Shown one piece after another: positions 10,202-22,227 of a stretch of 64,000 nucleotides of DNA (its first letter is position 1; every line of letters starts with the position of its first letter). The position numbers and the translations under genes were made by a program. The notes under the pieces were generated by a model. That model was given only the letters and a program-made list of their open reading frames with translations. It was not told where the DNA came from and made no database searches. This stretch comes from Pseudomonadota bacterium (GTDB taxonomy: Bacteria; Pseudomonadota; Alphaproteobacteria; Acetobacterales; Acetobacteraceae). The stretch lies in assembly GCA_021826225.1 (NCBI GenBank), contig JAKBAV010000007.1, forward strand, positions 1-64,000, given 5' to 3'.

Positions 10202-10874
10202 GCCCGACCAGCCTTCCGGCCTCGATGCGCAGGACCGGCGCCGGGTAGCGCTCGACCAGCGCCATGTTATGCGTCGCCACCACGACAGTGGTGCCGAGCC
10301 GGTTCAACGCGGTGATGAGCAGGAGCAGGCGCTCGGCCTGCTCATCGTCGAGATTGCCGGTCGGCTCATCCGCGACCAGAAGCTTCGGCCGCCCCACCAC
10401 CGCCCGGGCGATGGCGACGCGCTGCTGCGCCCCGCCGGACAGCTCGTCGGGCCGCGCGTTCATGCGGTCCTCCAGCCCGACCCAGCGCAGGATTTCGCTG
10501 ACATCGGCGGCGATCTGCGGCTCGCTGCGGCGGGCGAGGCGCATCGGCAGGGCGACATTGTCATAGGCTGAAAGCTGCGGCAGCAGGCGGAAATCCTGGT
10601 AGACGACGCCGATGCGCCGGCGCAGCAAGGCCGCATCATGCCGTGAAATATGCGCCGCCCGCGTGCCCAGAATGTCGATGAAGCCCCTGGCCGGGTGCTC
10701 GGCGAGGTACATGAGCTTCAGCAGGCTGGTCTTGCCCGCGCCCGAGGGGCCGGTGAGCCAGCGGAACCCGCCATCGGGGATTTCAAAGCTGATGCCGCGC
10801 AGCACATCCCGGGCCGACGCCCCTGGATGAGCCGGATTGCGGTATTTCAGCCATACATCCTCGAAACGAACCAT
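10194..10874 (-). CDS. ftsE: cell division ATP-binding protein FtsE
   Basis: GPSGAGKTSLLKLMY Walker A, LSGGAQQRVAIARA, DEPTGNLD. Confidence 0.93.
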   Translation of the reverse strand: MVRFEDVWLKYRNPAHPGASARDVLRGISFEIPDGGFRWLTGPSGAGKTSLLKLMYLAEHPARGFIDILGTRAAHISRHDAALLRRRIGVVYQDFRLLPQLSAYDNVALPMRLARRSEPQIAADVSEILRWVGLEDRMNARPDELSGGAQQRVAIARAVVGRPKLLVADEPTGNLDDEQAERLLLLITALNRLGTTVVVATHNMALVERYPAPVLRIEAGRLVGHG

Positions 10875-11034
10875 TTACCCCCGGCTGCCGCGATGGCCTC
10901 ATGCCCGCCTGTTGCGCCGCCGCGCCGGATAATCAAGGGGCGGCCTGGCAGGTGGGCCGAAAATACACATATTTTCAACTTCCTACAGGCTGTTATTGCG
11001 CGATTCGCACAAAAATGTCATGCCTTGCTTCGCC

Positions 11035-11577
11035 ATGCAGATAGTATGCCCCAATTGCTCGACCGCTTACGAGATCCCCGATGCCGTGTTTGGCGGCAAG
11101 GCGCGCAAATTGCGCTGCGAGACTTGCGGCACGCAATGGCGCGCCGGGCCGCCGGATGCCGAAGCCGAACCCGCTGCAGCGCCCGCCTCTCCTGAACAGG
11201 CAACGCAATCCGCACCAGCCCCGGTGGTGGATATGCCGCCTATGCGAGACGTTGGCCGGGTGTTCGGCAAGCCGGTCGATGCCCGGGCACAGGCCGAGTT
11301 CCGCCAGGCGATGGACCGTGAGAAGCCGGTTGCGGAACATCAGGCCGCGCCTGCGGGGCCTGCAGCACCTCCTGCCGCCGCCCCCCCTGCCGCCGCGACG
11401 GCCGATATGGATGATCCGTTCATCAATCTGGTCATGGCGGCGCGCAGCCGGGCCATCGAATTCGAGCCGGAGCCGCCGGCGGAACCGCGCGTGCACATCA
11501 CCAGCCCGGCTTTTCTCGGCACGCTGCTCACGCTGTTCGTGCTTTCCATGTCGGCGCTGCTGTTCCTGCACCGCTGA
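11035..11577 (+). CDS. MJ0042-type zinc-ribbon protein with C-terminal TM
   Basis: MQIVCPNCSTAYEIPDAVFGGKARKLRCETCGTQW. Confidence 0.88.
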   Translation: MQIVCPNCSTAYEIPDAVFGGKARKLRCETCGTQWRAGPPDAEAEPAAAPASPEQATQSAPAPVVDMPPMRDVGRVFGKPVDARAQAEFRQAMDREKPVAEHQAAPAGPAAPPAAAPPAAATADMDDPFINLVMAARSRAIEFEPEPPAEPRVHITSPAFLGTLLTLFVLSMSALLFLHR

Positions 11578-11594
11578 GGCGGCGCGGCGGAGGC

Positions 11595-12875
11595 TTATCT
11601 GCGGCTCTTGTTCACCTGGCGGCCGCGGCCCAGGGCGAGGGTGTGGTCCGGCACGTCTTCGGTGATGACCGAGCCGCCGGCCACGAAGGCGCCATCCCCG
11701 ATCGTTACCGGCGCGATGAGCACGGCATTGGAGCCGATGAAGGCGCCGGCGCCGATTTTCGTGCGGTGCTTGGCCTTGCCGTCGTAATTGCAGGTGATGG
11801 TGCCGGCGCCGATATTGCTGCCGGCGCCGATTTCCGCATCGCCGATATAGCTCAGATGATTGGCCTTCGCGCCCGCCCCGAGGCTGGCGGCCTTGACCTC
11901 GACGAAATTGCCGACATGCGCGGCCTCGCCGATATCGGCGCCGGGGCGCAACCGCGCATAGGGTCCGATGAGCGCATGGGCGCGGACCAGGCAGCCTTCG
12001 AGATGCGAGAAAGGCTTGATCTCGGCGCCGGATTCCACCGTTACGCCGGGGCCGAACACCACATACGGGCCGATGCTGACATCCGCGCCGAGCTGCGTAT
12101 CGGCGGCGAGAAACACCGTTTCGGGCGCCTGCATCGCCACACCGGCGGCCAGCGCCGCGGCGCGGGCGCGGGACTGGAATACAGCCTCGGCCTCGGCCAG
12201 CTCGGCGCGGGAATTCACCCCGAGGCATTCCTCATAGGGTGCCTCAAGCGCCGCGACATTCATGTGCTGGCGGCGGGCGATGGCCACGATATCGGTGAGG
12301 TAATACTCGGCCTTGGCGTTATCGTTGCCGATATCGGCGAGCCAGGCGCGCATGTCGCCGCCCAGCGCGATCATGCCGCCGGCATTGCAGAAGGTGATGG
12401 CCAGTTCGTCCGGTTTGGCATCGGCGTATTCGACGATACGCGTCACGTAACCGCCTTCCATGACAAGGCGGCCGTATCTGCCGGGATCGGGTGGTGTCAT
12501 GCCGAGCAGCACCAGCCCGGCATCGCCCGCCGCGAGACGGTCTTTCAGCGCCTGCATGGTGGCTACCGAGACCAGCGGGTTGTCGGCATAGAATACCGCC
12601 ACCGGGCCCTCACCGAATTTTTGCTCCGCCATGCGCGCGGCATGGGCGGTGCCGAGGCGCTCATGCTGCACCACGATCTCATGCGGGGCGGCGAGCTTTT
12701 CGAGCTGTTTCATGTCCGGCCCGAGCACCACGACGATGCGGTCGAACACCTGCTCGGCGGCGCGGATGAGATGGACCAGCATTTCGCGCCCGGCGATTTT
12801 ATGCGCGGCTTTCGGCAATGGCGACTTCATCCGCGTGCCCAGCCCCGCCGCGATGATTACCGCCATGCTCTGCAT
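11595..12875 (-). CDS. glmU: bifunctional UDP-GlcNAc pyrophosphorylase/GlcN-1-P acetyltransferase
   Basis: AAGLGTRMKSPLPKAAHKIAGREM; left-handed beta-helix repeats. Confidence 0.95.
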   Translation of the reverse strand: MQSMAVIIAAGLGTRMKSPLPKAAHKIAGREMLVHLIRAAEQVFDRIVVVLGPDMKQLEKLAAPHEIVVQHERLGTAHAARMAEQKFGEGPVAVFYADNPLVSVATMQALKDRLAAGDAGLVLLGMTPPDPGRYGRLVMEGGYVTRIVEYADAKPDELAITFCNAGGMIALGGDMRAWLADIGNDNAKAEYYLTDIVAIARRQHMNVAALEAPYEECLGVNSRAELAEAEAVFQSRARAAALAAGVAMQAPETVFLAADTQLGADVSIGPYVVFGPGVTVESGAEIKPFSHLEGCLVRAHALIGPYARLRPGADIGEAAHVGNFVEVKAASLGAGAKANHLSYIGDAEIGAGSNIGAGTITCNYDGKAKHRTKIGAGAFIGSNAVLIAPVTIGDGAFVAGGSVITEDVPDHTLALGRGRQVNKSRR

Positions 12876-12891
12876 ATTCTCGTTCCTGCCT

Positions 12892-13779
12892 CTAAGCCTG
12901 CTTGATGTCGATCAGGCTTTTCCTGATCTTGCGGCTGCGGTTGATCCTGTCCTCGATATAGCTGGTATCGTTCCAGCGCACGGCGCGCGCGAAAGCTTGC
13001 GCGTCCTCGGAAAAGCGCGAGAACATTTCCAGCAGCGCGTCCTTGTTGTTGATGAAGATGTCGCGCCACATCACCGGGTCGGAGGCGGCGATGCGGGTGA
13101 AATCGCGGAAGCCGGAGGCGGCGAATTGCAGCACCTCCTCGCGCGTTTCATCGGCCAGATCATCCGCCGTGCCGCAGATGGTAAAGGCGATGAGATGGGG
13201 CAGATGGCTGACGATGGCGATCACGCGGTCATGATGCGCCGGTGTCATTTTCGCGGTTCGCGCGCCAAGGGCGGCCCAGAGCGCCTCGATCTTGCGCACC
13301 GCCGCCGGATCGGCCTCAGGCTCCGGTGTCAGCAGGCACCAGCGGCCCTGGAACAGATCGCCCAGCCCGGCCTCGGGGCCGGAGAATTCCGTACCCGCCA
13401 GCGGATGCGCCGGCACGAACGGCATGCCGGGCGGCAGATGCGGGCTAACATCGCGCAGCACGGATTGCTTGGTCGAGCCGACATCGGAGAGGATGCAGCC
13501 CGGTGCCAGATGCGGCGCGATGGCCTCGGCAATGGTAGCGAAACTGCCGACCGGGGTGCACAGGATCACCCCATCCGCGCCGGCCACGGCCGCGCCGGGA
13601 TCGGCGAAATATTCGTCGCCGAGGCGGAGCTCCTTCGCCTTGGCGAGATGCACCGGGCTGGTATCGGAGATGACGAGCGTTGCCACGGTGCCGGGTACTG
13701 CTTGCAGGCCAAGCGCGATGGAGCTGCCGATATGGCCGATGCCGATGATGGCGAGGCGCTTGAAAAGGGGCTCAGCCAT
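12892..13779 (-). CDS. prephenate/arogenate dehydrogenase family
   Basis: [35 protein letters not shown]. Confidence 0.93.
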   Translation of the reverse strand: MAEPLFKRLAIIGIGHIGSSIALGLQAVPGTVATLVISDTSPVHLAKAKELRLGDEYFADPGAAVAGADGVILCTPVGSFATIAEAIAPHLAPGCILSDVGSTKQSVLRDVSPHLPPGMPFVPAHPLAGTEFSGPEAGLGDLFQGRWCLLTPEPEADPAAVRKIEALWAALGARTAKMTPAHHDRVIAIVSHLPHLIAFTICGTADDLADETREEVLQFAASGFRDFTRIAASDPVMWRDIFINNKDALLEMFSRFSEDAQAFARAVRWNDTSYIEDRINRSRKIRKSLIDIKQA

Positions 13780-14857
13780 GCGCGAAATCTGTCAGTGCCG
13801 CGGCGGCGCGGTTGCAGTCCTCATCCGTGCCGATGGTGATGCGCAGAAACTCCGGCAGCCCATAGGAGGCCACCCGCCGCGCGATAATGCCGCGCGACTT
13901 CAAAAATTCATCCGCGGCGATGGCGCGGGCCGCGGTGGCGAAGTTCACCAGGATGAAATTCGCCTCGGACGGCACCACGCTCAGCCCCGCCTGGGTCAGC
14001 CGCTCCACCAGGCGCCGCCTGGCCGCCGTGTTATGGGCGCGGCCGCGTTCCACCCAGCCCGGCTCGGCCAAGGCGGCCATGCCGGCGGCGGCGGCCAGGG
14101 CGTTGACCGGGAAAGGCGGGCGCACGCGGTTATACACATCCACCACGGCCGGCGGAGCATAGGCCCAGCCGAGCCGCGTCCCGCCCATGCCGAACATTTT
14201 TGAAAATGTCCGGGTCATCACCGTGTTTTCCCCCGCATCGACCAGCGCCACGCCGGGATCGTAATCCGCCGCCTCGACATATTCGGCATAGGCGGCGTCG
14301 ATGATCAGCAGCACATGCTCCGGCAGTGCGGCGCGCAGGCGCAGCATCTCGGCCTGGGGCAGCAGCGTGCCGGTGGGGTTGTTGGGGTTGGCGATGCAGA
14401 GCATGCGGGTTTGCGGTGTCACCAGCGCCAGCAGCGCATCCACATCCGTGGTCAGGTTGGTCTCGGGCGCCTTCTTCACGGTGCAGCCGGCAAGTTTGGC
14501 GGCGATCTCATAGATCGAGAACCCATGCGCGCTCATGATCAGCTCGCTGCCCGCGCCGCAATAGGCTTGGATCAGCAGGATCAGGATCTCGCCCGAGCCG
14601 TTGCCGCAGATGATCTGCGCCGGGTTGAGCGCGAACCGCGCGCCGATGGCCTCGCACAAGGCCTGGCTGCCGCCATCGGGGTAGCGGTGCATCGTGGCCG
14701 CCGCCGCCGCCGCCGCCGCGATGGCGCCGGGCGGCGGCCCGAACGCGCCCTCATTGGCGGAGAGCTTCAAGGGCTCCTCAAAGCCCGGCAGTTTCGATTC
14801 CCCGCCTACATAAGAGGCGATCGAGAACACTTCGGCCCGTGCGGCAGGCGCGCTCAT
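13772..14857 (-). CDS. hisC: histidinol-phosphate aminotransferase
   Basis: [42 protein letters not shown]. Confidence 0.93.
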   Translation of the reverse strand: MSAPAARAEVFSIASYVGGESKLPGFEEPLKLSANEGAFGPPPGAIAAAAAAAATMHRYPDGGSQALCEAIGARFALNPAQIICGNGSGEILILLIQAYCGAGSELIMSAHGFSIYEIAAKLAGCTVKKAPETNLTTDVDALLALVTPQTRMLCIANPNNPTGTLLPQAEMLRLRAALPEHVLLIIDAAYAEYVEAADYDPGVALVDAGENTVMTRTFSKMFGMGGTRLGWAYAPPAVVDVYNRVRPPFPVNALAAAAGMAALAEPGWVERGRAHNTAARRRLVERLTQAGLSVVPSEANFILVNFATAARAIAADEFLKSRGIIARRVASYGLPEFLRITIGTDEDCNRAAAALTDFAHG

Positions 14858-15717
14858 GCCGTCTCTCCCAGCGGCACGGCATAGCCGCCGATCACCATCG
14901 GCGCCGCTTCCAGCCCGGCGATGGCGCCAAGCCGGGCATCGTCATCGGCCACCAGCCCCTCCACCTCGACCAGCGCGCTGATCTGCGAATCCCCCGCCAG
15001 GCGGCGCACCCAGAGCGTACCGGGCTCGAACCCGGCTTCGCGCACCTGCGCCACCAGCCTGGTGCGTGACATGTCGGCGCTGGCCTGCAGCGCGATCAGC
15101 CCGCGATCCTGGCCGCTTTCATCCGGCGGCACCGCGGCCACCACATAGGCATCGCCCTGGGGCAGGCCTTCGGCGCGCTTGGTCCAGAATGGAATTTTGG
15201 CGATGACATAGAGCCGGGCATGGCCGCCGCCGGTGAGCATCGGCCACCAGCCGCTTTTGCCATCCTCATCCTCGCCCAAAGGCGGCAGCACGGCCAGTTG
15301 CGCCCCGCCCTCGCGGGCGAGGTCCGCCAGGGTCTGGGCGGGATTGTGGTGGCGGCGCACCGGGGTGAGCGGGCCGAAATGCTCGCGCGCCAGGGCCAGC
15401 CTGGCCTCGCCGCCCTCGCCATCGCACACCGCCATGGTCTGGCCGCCCTCGATGATCAGCGCCGCGCCGAACATTTCGCGCCACAGCCGCACCACAGCCT
15501 GGCGCGGCAGGGCGCCCTGGTGCCGGGCGAGCAGGCGGCGCAGGATGATTGCCTCGCGGCCCGGACGGATTTTCGTGCCTTTTTTGCCGCCCTCGACGGC
15601 AACGGCCTCCACCACGCTGGCCCGCTGCATCAGCAGGTCGTGAATCTGGTTGTCGAGCGCATCGAGCTGGGTGCGGAGCTCGGCCAGCCGGCCGGTGGGG
15701 GAGGGAGAAATGTTCAT
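14854..15717 (-). CDS. chorismate mutase / prephenate dehydratase-like protein
   Basis: [29 protein letters not shown] chorismate mutase motif; start ATG at 15717 chosen over long ORF. Confidence 0.8.
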   Translation of the reverse strand: MNISPSPTGRLAELRTQLDALDNQIHDLLMQRASVVEAVAVEGGKKGTKIRPGREAIILRRLLARHQGALPRQAVVRLWREMFGAALIIEGGQTMAVCDGEGGEARLALAREHFGPLTPVRRHHNPAQTLADLAREGGAQLAVLPPLGEDEDGKSGWWPMLTGGGHARLYVIAKIPFWTKRAEGLPQGDAYVVAAVPPDESGQDRGLIALQASADMSRTRLVAQVREAGFEPGTLWVRRLAGDSQISALVEVEGLVADDDARLGAIAGLEAAPMVIGGYAVPLGETA

Positions 15718-15828
15718 CGCCCGTCCTGTTACCCTAATTTTTGCCCGCGAGCCAAGCGGCACAAGCGGGGGCTGGAAGTGCCGCCCAGGCTTGCACGGCG
15801 CACATGCCCAGCGCATATCGGACCAGCC

Positions 15829-16971
15829 ATGGACCAGAGCCCGAGCATTACCGAAACACCGCACCAGAGCGTGACTTTTGCCGCCGGGCTGCGCCTGGAT
15901 TGCGGCCGGACCCTGGCCAGCGTGACGATGGCGTATCGCAGCTACGGCACGCTCAATGCCGCCGGAAGCAACGCCATCCTCATCTGCCACGCCCTCACCG
16001 GCGACCAGTATGTCGCCGAGCCGAATCCCGAGACCGGCAAGCCCGGCTGGTGGGAGATCATGGTGGGGCCGGGCAAGCCGGTCGATACGGACCTGTATTT
16101 CGTGATCTGCGCCAACGTGTTGGGCGGCTGCATGGGCTCGACCGGGCCGCGCAGCCCGCATGAGGACAATCCGGACCAGCCCTGGGGCACTGACTTCCCG
16201 CAGGTGACCATCCAGGACATGGTGCGGGCGCAAAAACTGCTGGTGGACCATTTCGGCATCGCGAAGCTATTCGCCGTCATCGGCGGCTCGATGGGGGGCA
16301 TGCAGGTGCTGGCCTGGGCGGCCTTGTATCCGGAGATGGTTTTCGCCGCCGTGCCGGTCGCCACCGCCTCGTATCACTCGGCGCAGAATATCGCGTTTCA
16401 TGAAATCGGCCGCCAGGCCATTGCCGCCGATCCGTATTTTTACGCCGGGCATTACTGGCGCGAGGGGATGCGGCCCGAGCGCGGCCTGGCCGTGGCGCGG
16501 ATGACGGCGCATATCACCTATGTTTCGGAAGAGGCGTTGACACGTAAATTCGGCCGCAAGCTGCAAAATGCGGAAGGGCTTTCGGCGTTGGGCGACCAGT
16601 TCGCGGTGGAGAGCTATCTGCAATATCAGGGCAGCTCGTTCGTGCAGCGTTTCGATGCCAATGCCTACCTCACCATCACCCGGGCGATGGATCTGTTCGA
16701 CCTGGCGGCCGATCATGGCGGTGTTTTATCGCGTGCCTTCAAAGGTACGCGCACGCGCTTCCTGCTGGTGAGTTTTTCATCCGACTGGCTGTTCCCCACC
16801 GCGCAGTCCCGCGCCATCGCGCGCGCGCTCAACCATGTCGCCGCCAATGTTTCGTTCGTGGAAGTGCAGTCCGATAAGGGGCATGATGCGTTTTTGCTGG
16901 ACGAGCCGGATTTTCATCAGACCTTGCGCGGCTTTCTGGCGGGTTGCGCCGAACATGCGGGGCTGGCATGA
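15829..16971 (+). CDS. metX: homoserine O-acetyltransferase
   Basis: [30 protein letters not shown]; paired with metW. Confidence 0.95.
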   Translation: MDQSPSITETPHQSVTFAAGLRLDCGRTLASVTMAYRSYGTLNAAGSNAILICHALTGDQYVAEPNPETGKPGWWEIMVGPGKPVDTDLYFVICANVLGGCMGSTGPRSPHEDNPDQPWGTDFPQVTIQDMVRAQKLLVDHFGIAKLFAVIGGSMGGMQVLAWAALYPEMVFAAVPVATASYHSAQNIAFHEIGRQAIAADPYFYAGHYWREGMRPERGLAVARMTAHITYVSEEALTRKFGRKLQNAEGLSALGDQFAVESYLQYQGSSFVQRFDANAYLTITRAMDLFDLAADHGGVLSRAFKGTRTRFLLVSFSSDWLFPTAQSRAIARALNHVAANVSFVEVQSDKGHDAFLLDEPDFHQTLRGFLAGCAEHAGLA

Positions 16972-17585
16972 GCGGCCCCCGGAAAATCCGTGTCGACCTT
17001 GCCTTGATCGCGCAGCTCGTGGCCCCCGATTCGCGCGTGCTGGATATCGGCTGCGCCGATGGCACGCTCATCGAGCATCTGTTCCGGGCCAAGAATTGCG
17101 ATGCGCGGGGCGTGGAGATCGACATGCGGGAGGTGCAGCGCGCGGTCACGCACGGGCTGCCGGTGATGCAGGGCGACGCCGATACCGAGCTTGTCAATTA
17201 TCCTGATAACGCCTTCGATTATGTGATTCTGTCACGCACCCTGCAGGCGGTGGAAAAGCCGCGCGAGGTGCTGGCGCAGATGCTGCGGATCGGCACGCAT
17301 GCGATCGTGAGTTTCCCGAATTTCGGGCATTGGTCGCTGCGCCTGCAATTGCTGTTCAAGGGCCGCATGCCGATGACCGCGGGCTGGAACCGCATGTGGT
17401 TCGAGACGCCCAATATCCACCCCTGCACGATCGACGATTTTTTCGCGCTTTGTGAGGTGGATGGCTATATCGTCGAGGATTGGCTGGCGGCGGATGAGCA
17501 GGGCGCGCGCACGCCGTGGCGGCGTTCACGGCATCTGGCGAATCTGTTCGGCGAGCAGGGGCTGTTTCTGCTCCGCAAGGCCTAG
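16968..17585 (+). CDS. metW: methionine biosynthesis protein MetW
   Basis: [34 protein letters not shown]; start overlaps metX stop. Confidence 0.93.
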   Translation: MSGPRKIRVDLALIAQLVAPDSRVLDIGCADGTLIEHLFRAKNCDARGVEIDMREVQRAVTHGLPVMQGDADTELVNYPDNAFDYVILSRTLQAVEKPREVLAQMLRIGTHAIVSFPNFGHWSLRLQLLFKGRMPMTAGWNRMWFETPNIHPCTIDDFFALCEVDGYIVEDWLAADEQGARTPWRRSRHLANLFGEQGLFLLRKA

Positions 17586-17626
17586 AGTCGTCTGAATTCG
17601 TCTCTGAAACATTGTTCGGCTATCGC

Positions 17627-18958
<1,332 letters not shown>

Positions 18959-18960
18959 TT

Positions 18961-19416
18961 TTACTCCACGATCAGCAGCGGCTCGTCGAATTCCACTGGC
19001 TGGCCGGAGGTAATCAGCAGCTGTTTTACAATGCCGGCGCGCGGCGCCTTGATCTGGTTGAAGGTCTTCATGGCCTCGATCAGCAGCAAAGTGGCGCCGG
19101 CCTCGACGCTCTGGCCCACGGAGACGTAAGGCGGCGCGCCAGGCTCGGCCGAGAGATAGGCGACGCCGACCATCGGGCTCTTCACGGTGCCGGGATGCCT
19201 GGCGGGATCGGCGGCGGGGACTGCCGGCACGGCGGCGGCAGCAGGGGGATGCGCGGTGGGCGCGCTGGGCGCGGCGACGGGGATGTGGACCGGCGCGATG
19301 ATGCGGGCGAGCCGGACCTTGCGGTCGCCTTCGGCCAGTTCGATCTCGGAGAGGCCGGTCTCGTTCAGCAGGCTTGCGAGTTCCGCCAGGGTTTTCGGGT
19401 CGAAGGAAAGGCTCAT
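18961..19416 (-). CDS. accB: acetyl-CoA carboxylase biotin carboxyl carrier protein
   Basis: [14 protein letters not shown] biotinylation motif. Confidence 0.95.
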   Translation of the reverse strand: MSLSFDPKTLAELASLLNETGLSEIELAEGDRKVRLARIIAPVHIPVAAPSAPTAHPPAAAAVPAVPAADPARHPGTVKSPMVGVAYLSAEPGAPPYVSVGQSVEAGATLLLIEAMKTFNQIKAPRAGIVKQLLITSGQPVEFDEPLLIVE

Positions 19417-19883
19417 TGGTTGTCTTCTTCCAGTTCGTCCAGCTCTTCCAGAATATCGGACAGGGCAATCAGCGCCAGCCTATAGCCCGCAAATCCCAGA
19501 CCGCAAATAACCCCGGATGCCGCGCGCGAAACATAGGAGGTGTGGCGGAAGCTCTCGCGCCGGTGGATGTTGGAGAGATGCACCTCGACGACCGGGATAT
19601 CGAGGGCGAGCAGCGCGTCCATCAGGGCGATGGAGGTATGCGAATAGCCGGCCGGGTTGATGATGAGCCCGGCGGCGCGGGTGCGCGCTTCCTGCACCCA
19701 GGTGATCAGCTCGCCTTCCAGATTGCTCTGGCGGCATTCAATGGCGAGGCCCAGCCCCTCGGCGGTTTCCGCGCACAGGGTTTCAAGGTCGTCCAGCGTC
19801 TGCGAGCCGTAGATCTCCGGTTCGCGGGTGCCGAGCAGGTTGAGGTTCGGTCCGTTGAGGACCAGAATGAGGGGTGTGGCCAT
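19413..19883 (-). CDS. aroQ: type II 3-dehydroquinate dehydratase
   Basis: [40 protein letters not shown]. Confidence 0.96.
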   Translation of the reverse strand: MATPLILVLNGPNLNLLGTREPEIYGSQTLDDLETLCAETAEGLGLAIECRQSNLEGELITWVQEARTRAAGLIINPAGYSHTSIALMDALLALDIPVVEVHLSNIHRRESFRHTSYVSRAASGVICGLGFAGYRLALIALSDILEELDELEEDNQ

Positions 19884-20001
19884 GGTTTCCTCCGCTAGCA
19901 CAGCGGAATCGTGGCCGCCAAATTCCGCCTGTGGATTATTGCCGGCGTTTGCCCGGGCCCGGGCCTTGCGGGCCGCGCGGCACCACCCGATAATACGGGC
20001 C

Positions 20002-20223
20002 ATGAGTGAAATTGCCGAGGAAATCTGTCTCACCGTGAATGGCGACGCGCTGCGCGTGGCGGCCGGGCTCACCGTGGCCGGGCTGATCGCGCGACTGGAG
20101 CTTGACACGCGCAAGGTTGCGGTCGAGCGCAACCTGGAAATCGTGCCGCGCTCGGCCTATGCCACGGTAAGGCTGGCGCCGGGCGACAGGCTGGAAATCG
20201 TGCATTTTATCGGCGGGGGCTAA
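20002..20223 (+). CDS. thiS: sulfur carrier protein ThiS
   Basis: Small ORF ending ...HFIGGG immediately before thiG. Confidence 0.92.
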   Translation: MSEIAEEICLTVNGDALRVAAGLTVAGLIARLELDTRKVAVERNLEIVPRSAYATVRLAPGDRLEIVHFIGGG

Positions 20224-20227
20224 AGCG

Positions 20228-21019
20228 TTGGACGGAGTTGTACAGATGGATGATGGCTGGACCGTCGCCGGCCGCAAATTTGCATCCCGCCTGGTGGTGG
20301 GGACGGGCAAATATGTGGACCTGCCGACCACCGCCGCCGCCATTGAGGCCTCGGGCGCGGAAATGGTCACCGTCGCGGTGCGGCGGGTGAATTTGTCCGA
20401 CCGCAACGCGCCTATGCTGCAGGATTATGTGAGCCCGCAGCGCTACACTTATTTACCAAATACCGCCGGCTGCTTCACCGCCGAGGAGGCGGTGCGGACC
20501 CTGCGCCTGGCGCGCGAGGCCGGGGGATGGAATCTGGTGAAGCTCGAAGTACTCGGGCCCGCCCCCACGCTGTACCCGGACATGGCGGCAACCCTGCTCG
20601 CCGCCGAGGCGCTCATCAAGGACGGGTTCGAGGTGATGGTGTATTGCGCGGATGATCCGGTGGCGGCGAAGCGCCTCGAAGATATGGGCTGCGTTGCCAT
20701 CATGCCGCTCGGCGCGCCGATCGGCTCCGGGCTCGGCGTGCAGAACCCGCTGATGATCCAGATGATCATCGAACAGGCAAAAGTTCCCGTGCTGGTCGAT
20801 GCCGGGGTCGGCACGGCCTATGACGCCGCCTTTGCCATGGAGCTGGGCTGTGCCGCCGTGCTGGTTAATTCCGCCATTGCCATGGCGCGGGACCCGGTGC
20901 TGATGGCGCGCGCCATGAAGGCCGGGGTCGAGGCCGGGCGGCTGGCCTACCGGGCGGGCCGTATCCCGCGCAAGGGCTTCGCCTCGGCTTCCACGCCGAT
21001 GACGGGGCTGATCAGCTGA
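20228..21019 (+). CDS. thiG: thiazole synthase
   Basis: [51 protein letters not shown]. Confidence 0.96.
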   Translation: MDGVVQMDDGWTVAGRKFASRLVVGTGKYVDLPTTAAAIEASGAEMVTVAVRRVNLSDRNAPMLQDYVSPQRYTYLPNTAGCFTAEEAVRTLRLAREAGGWNLVKLEVLGPAPTLYPDMAATLLAAEALIKDGFEVMVYCADDPVAAKRLEDMGCVAIMPLGAPIGSGLGVQNPLMIQMIIEQAKVPVLVDAGVGTAYDAAFAMELGCAAVLVNSAIAMARDPVLMARAMKAGVEAGRLAYRAGRIPRKGFASASTPMTGLIS

Positions 21020-21660
21020 GCCGCCTGTTCCGCGCGGCGCCGGAGATATTCGCCAATTTCCTGGCGCCTTATCTGGTGTATGAGGTTCTGGACGGGCATT
21101 ATGGCGACCGCGACGCGCTCATCGCCTCGGCTTTGCCGCCGCTGGCCTGGAGTGTGTACGAGCTGATAAAAACCCGGAGGCTGGATGCGATTTCCCTGAT
21201 CGTGCTGGGTAGTATTCTGATCACGGTGGTGGCCACCGCCTGCGGCGGCTCGGCGCGCATCATCCAGATCCGCGACGCGCTGGTGGTGGGCGCCATCGGT
21301 GTGGCGTTTCTCGCCTCGCTGCCCGCGCGGCGTCCTCTGGTGTTCTACCTTGCCCGCGCCGCCATGGCGCGCAACGCGGCCGGGGCCGCGGCTTATGAGA
21401 CGATCTGGCAGCGCCCCGGCGTGCCGGCGGCGTTCCGCTGGATCACCATCGTCTGGGGCCTGGGGCTCGTCGGCCAGACGGCGGTGATGTGCTATCTCGC
21501 CTGGATATGGCCGATTTCGCGCTATCTGCTGGTCTCGCCGGCCATTTCGGCGGGCATATTCGGCGCGTTGATGGCACTCAGCCTGGCTTATATCGCGCGG
21601 TGCCCGGCGGCGCGGGCGATTCTGGCCGGGCCGCCGCCTGGAAGCCGCATTTGGCGCTGA
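21016..21660 (+). CDS. VC0807-like membrane protein
   Basis: Multi-TM ORF; reading frame [26 protein letters not shown] continues upstream of the track start (GTG 21076) to CTG at 21016. Confidence 0.6.
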   Translation: MSRLFRAAPEIFANFLAPYLVYEVLDGHYGDRDALIASALPPLAWSVYELIKTRRLDAISLIVLGSILITVVATACGGSARIIQIRDALVVGAIGVAFLASLPARRPLVFYLARAAMARNAAGAAAYETIWQRPGVPAAFRWITIVWGLGLVGQTAVMCYLAWIWPISRYLLVSPAISAGIFGALMALSLAYIARCPAARAILAGPPPGSRIWR

Positions 21661-22087
21661 TCGGCCCGTTATAGCGCGTCCAGGTCTCGGTTTCGCCCAG
21701 CAGGGGGATGGCGAAATAGCCGTGCAGGCGCAGCTTGCCATTCGCCAGGGTCAGTGTCGCCGGCCAGGCCGAGCCGTCGCGCGGGTCCGTCACCTTGCCA
21801 TGCCATTGATCGGGCTTTCCGGCGACCGGGCTGGCGGCAATCATCGGGTCGCCGCAGAGCGGCTGGCCGCGCCAGTCCACCGGCGGCGGATCGGTGGGAT
21901 GGGCGAGCGTGACCCCGGCGATATGGCCACAAAGCCCGGCGCCGCAGGAGGTGATGGCGATGACGCCCTGATGATCATGCGATAGCCAGAGGCCGAGGGG
22001 AGAGATGGTGTTCGCCGCCGCGGCGCGCGGGACCAGCAGAGTGCCGCATAAACACAATGCGGCAAGCAGCGAACGTAGCAAAGATAC
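21578..22087 (-). CDS. DUF2147-like secreted protein
   Basis: Signal peptide LLRSLLAALCLCGTLLVPRAAAA then GLWLSHDHQGVIAITSCGAGLCGHI; start GTG 22087 preferred. Confidence 0.7.
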   Translation of the reverse strand, partial: VSLLRSLLAALCLCGTLLVPRAAAANTISPLGLWLSHDHQGVIAITSCGAGLCGHIAGVTLAHPTDPPPVDWRGQPLCGDPMIAASPVAGKPDQWHGKVTDPRDGSAWPATLTLANGKLRLHGYFAIPLLGETETWTRYNGPISAKCGFQAAARPESPAPPGTARYKPG

Positions 22088-22227
22088 TCTCCCAGACGGA
22101 AGCCCCTGGTTTTCCGGGTGAATCCGATGAGAGACCCTAGCAAGCTTTTGCCGCGCGGATGCAATGATAAAGCGCTGTGCCTCGCGGTTTCCCCCCGCCT
22201 GTTGCAGAAAAGCCGCAATAAGGCCTG

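Noticed and set aside
11643-12905. 420-aa ORF antisense to glmU
   Set aside because: GC-rich shadow ORF; glmU is unambiguous
15718-15828. Possible SAM-II-type riboswitch upstream of metX
   Set aside because: No convincing SAM-II core could be aligned by eye; a covariance-model search (Infernal/Rfam) would be needed
19884-20001. Possible TPP riboswitch upstream of thiS
   Set aside because: No CTGAGA THI-box core visible in the 118-bp gap
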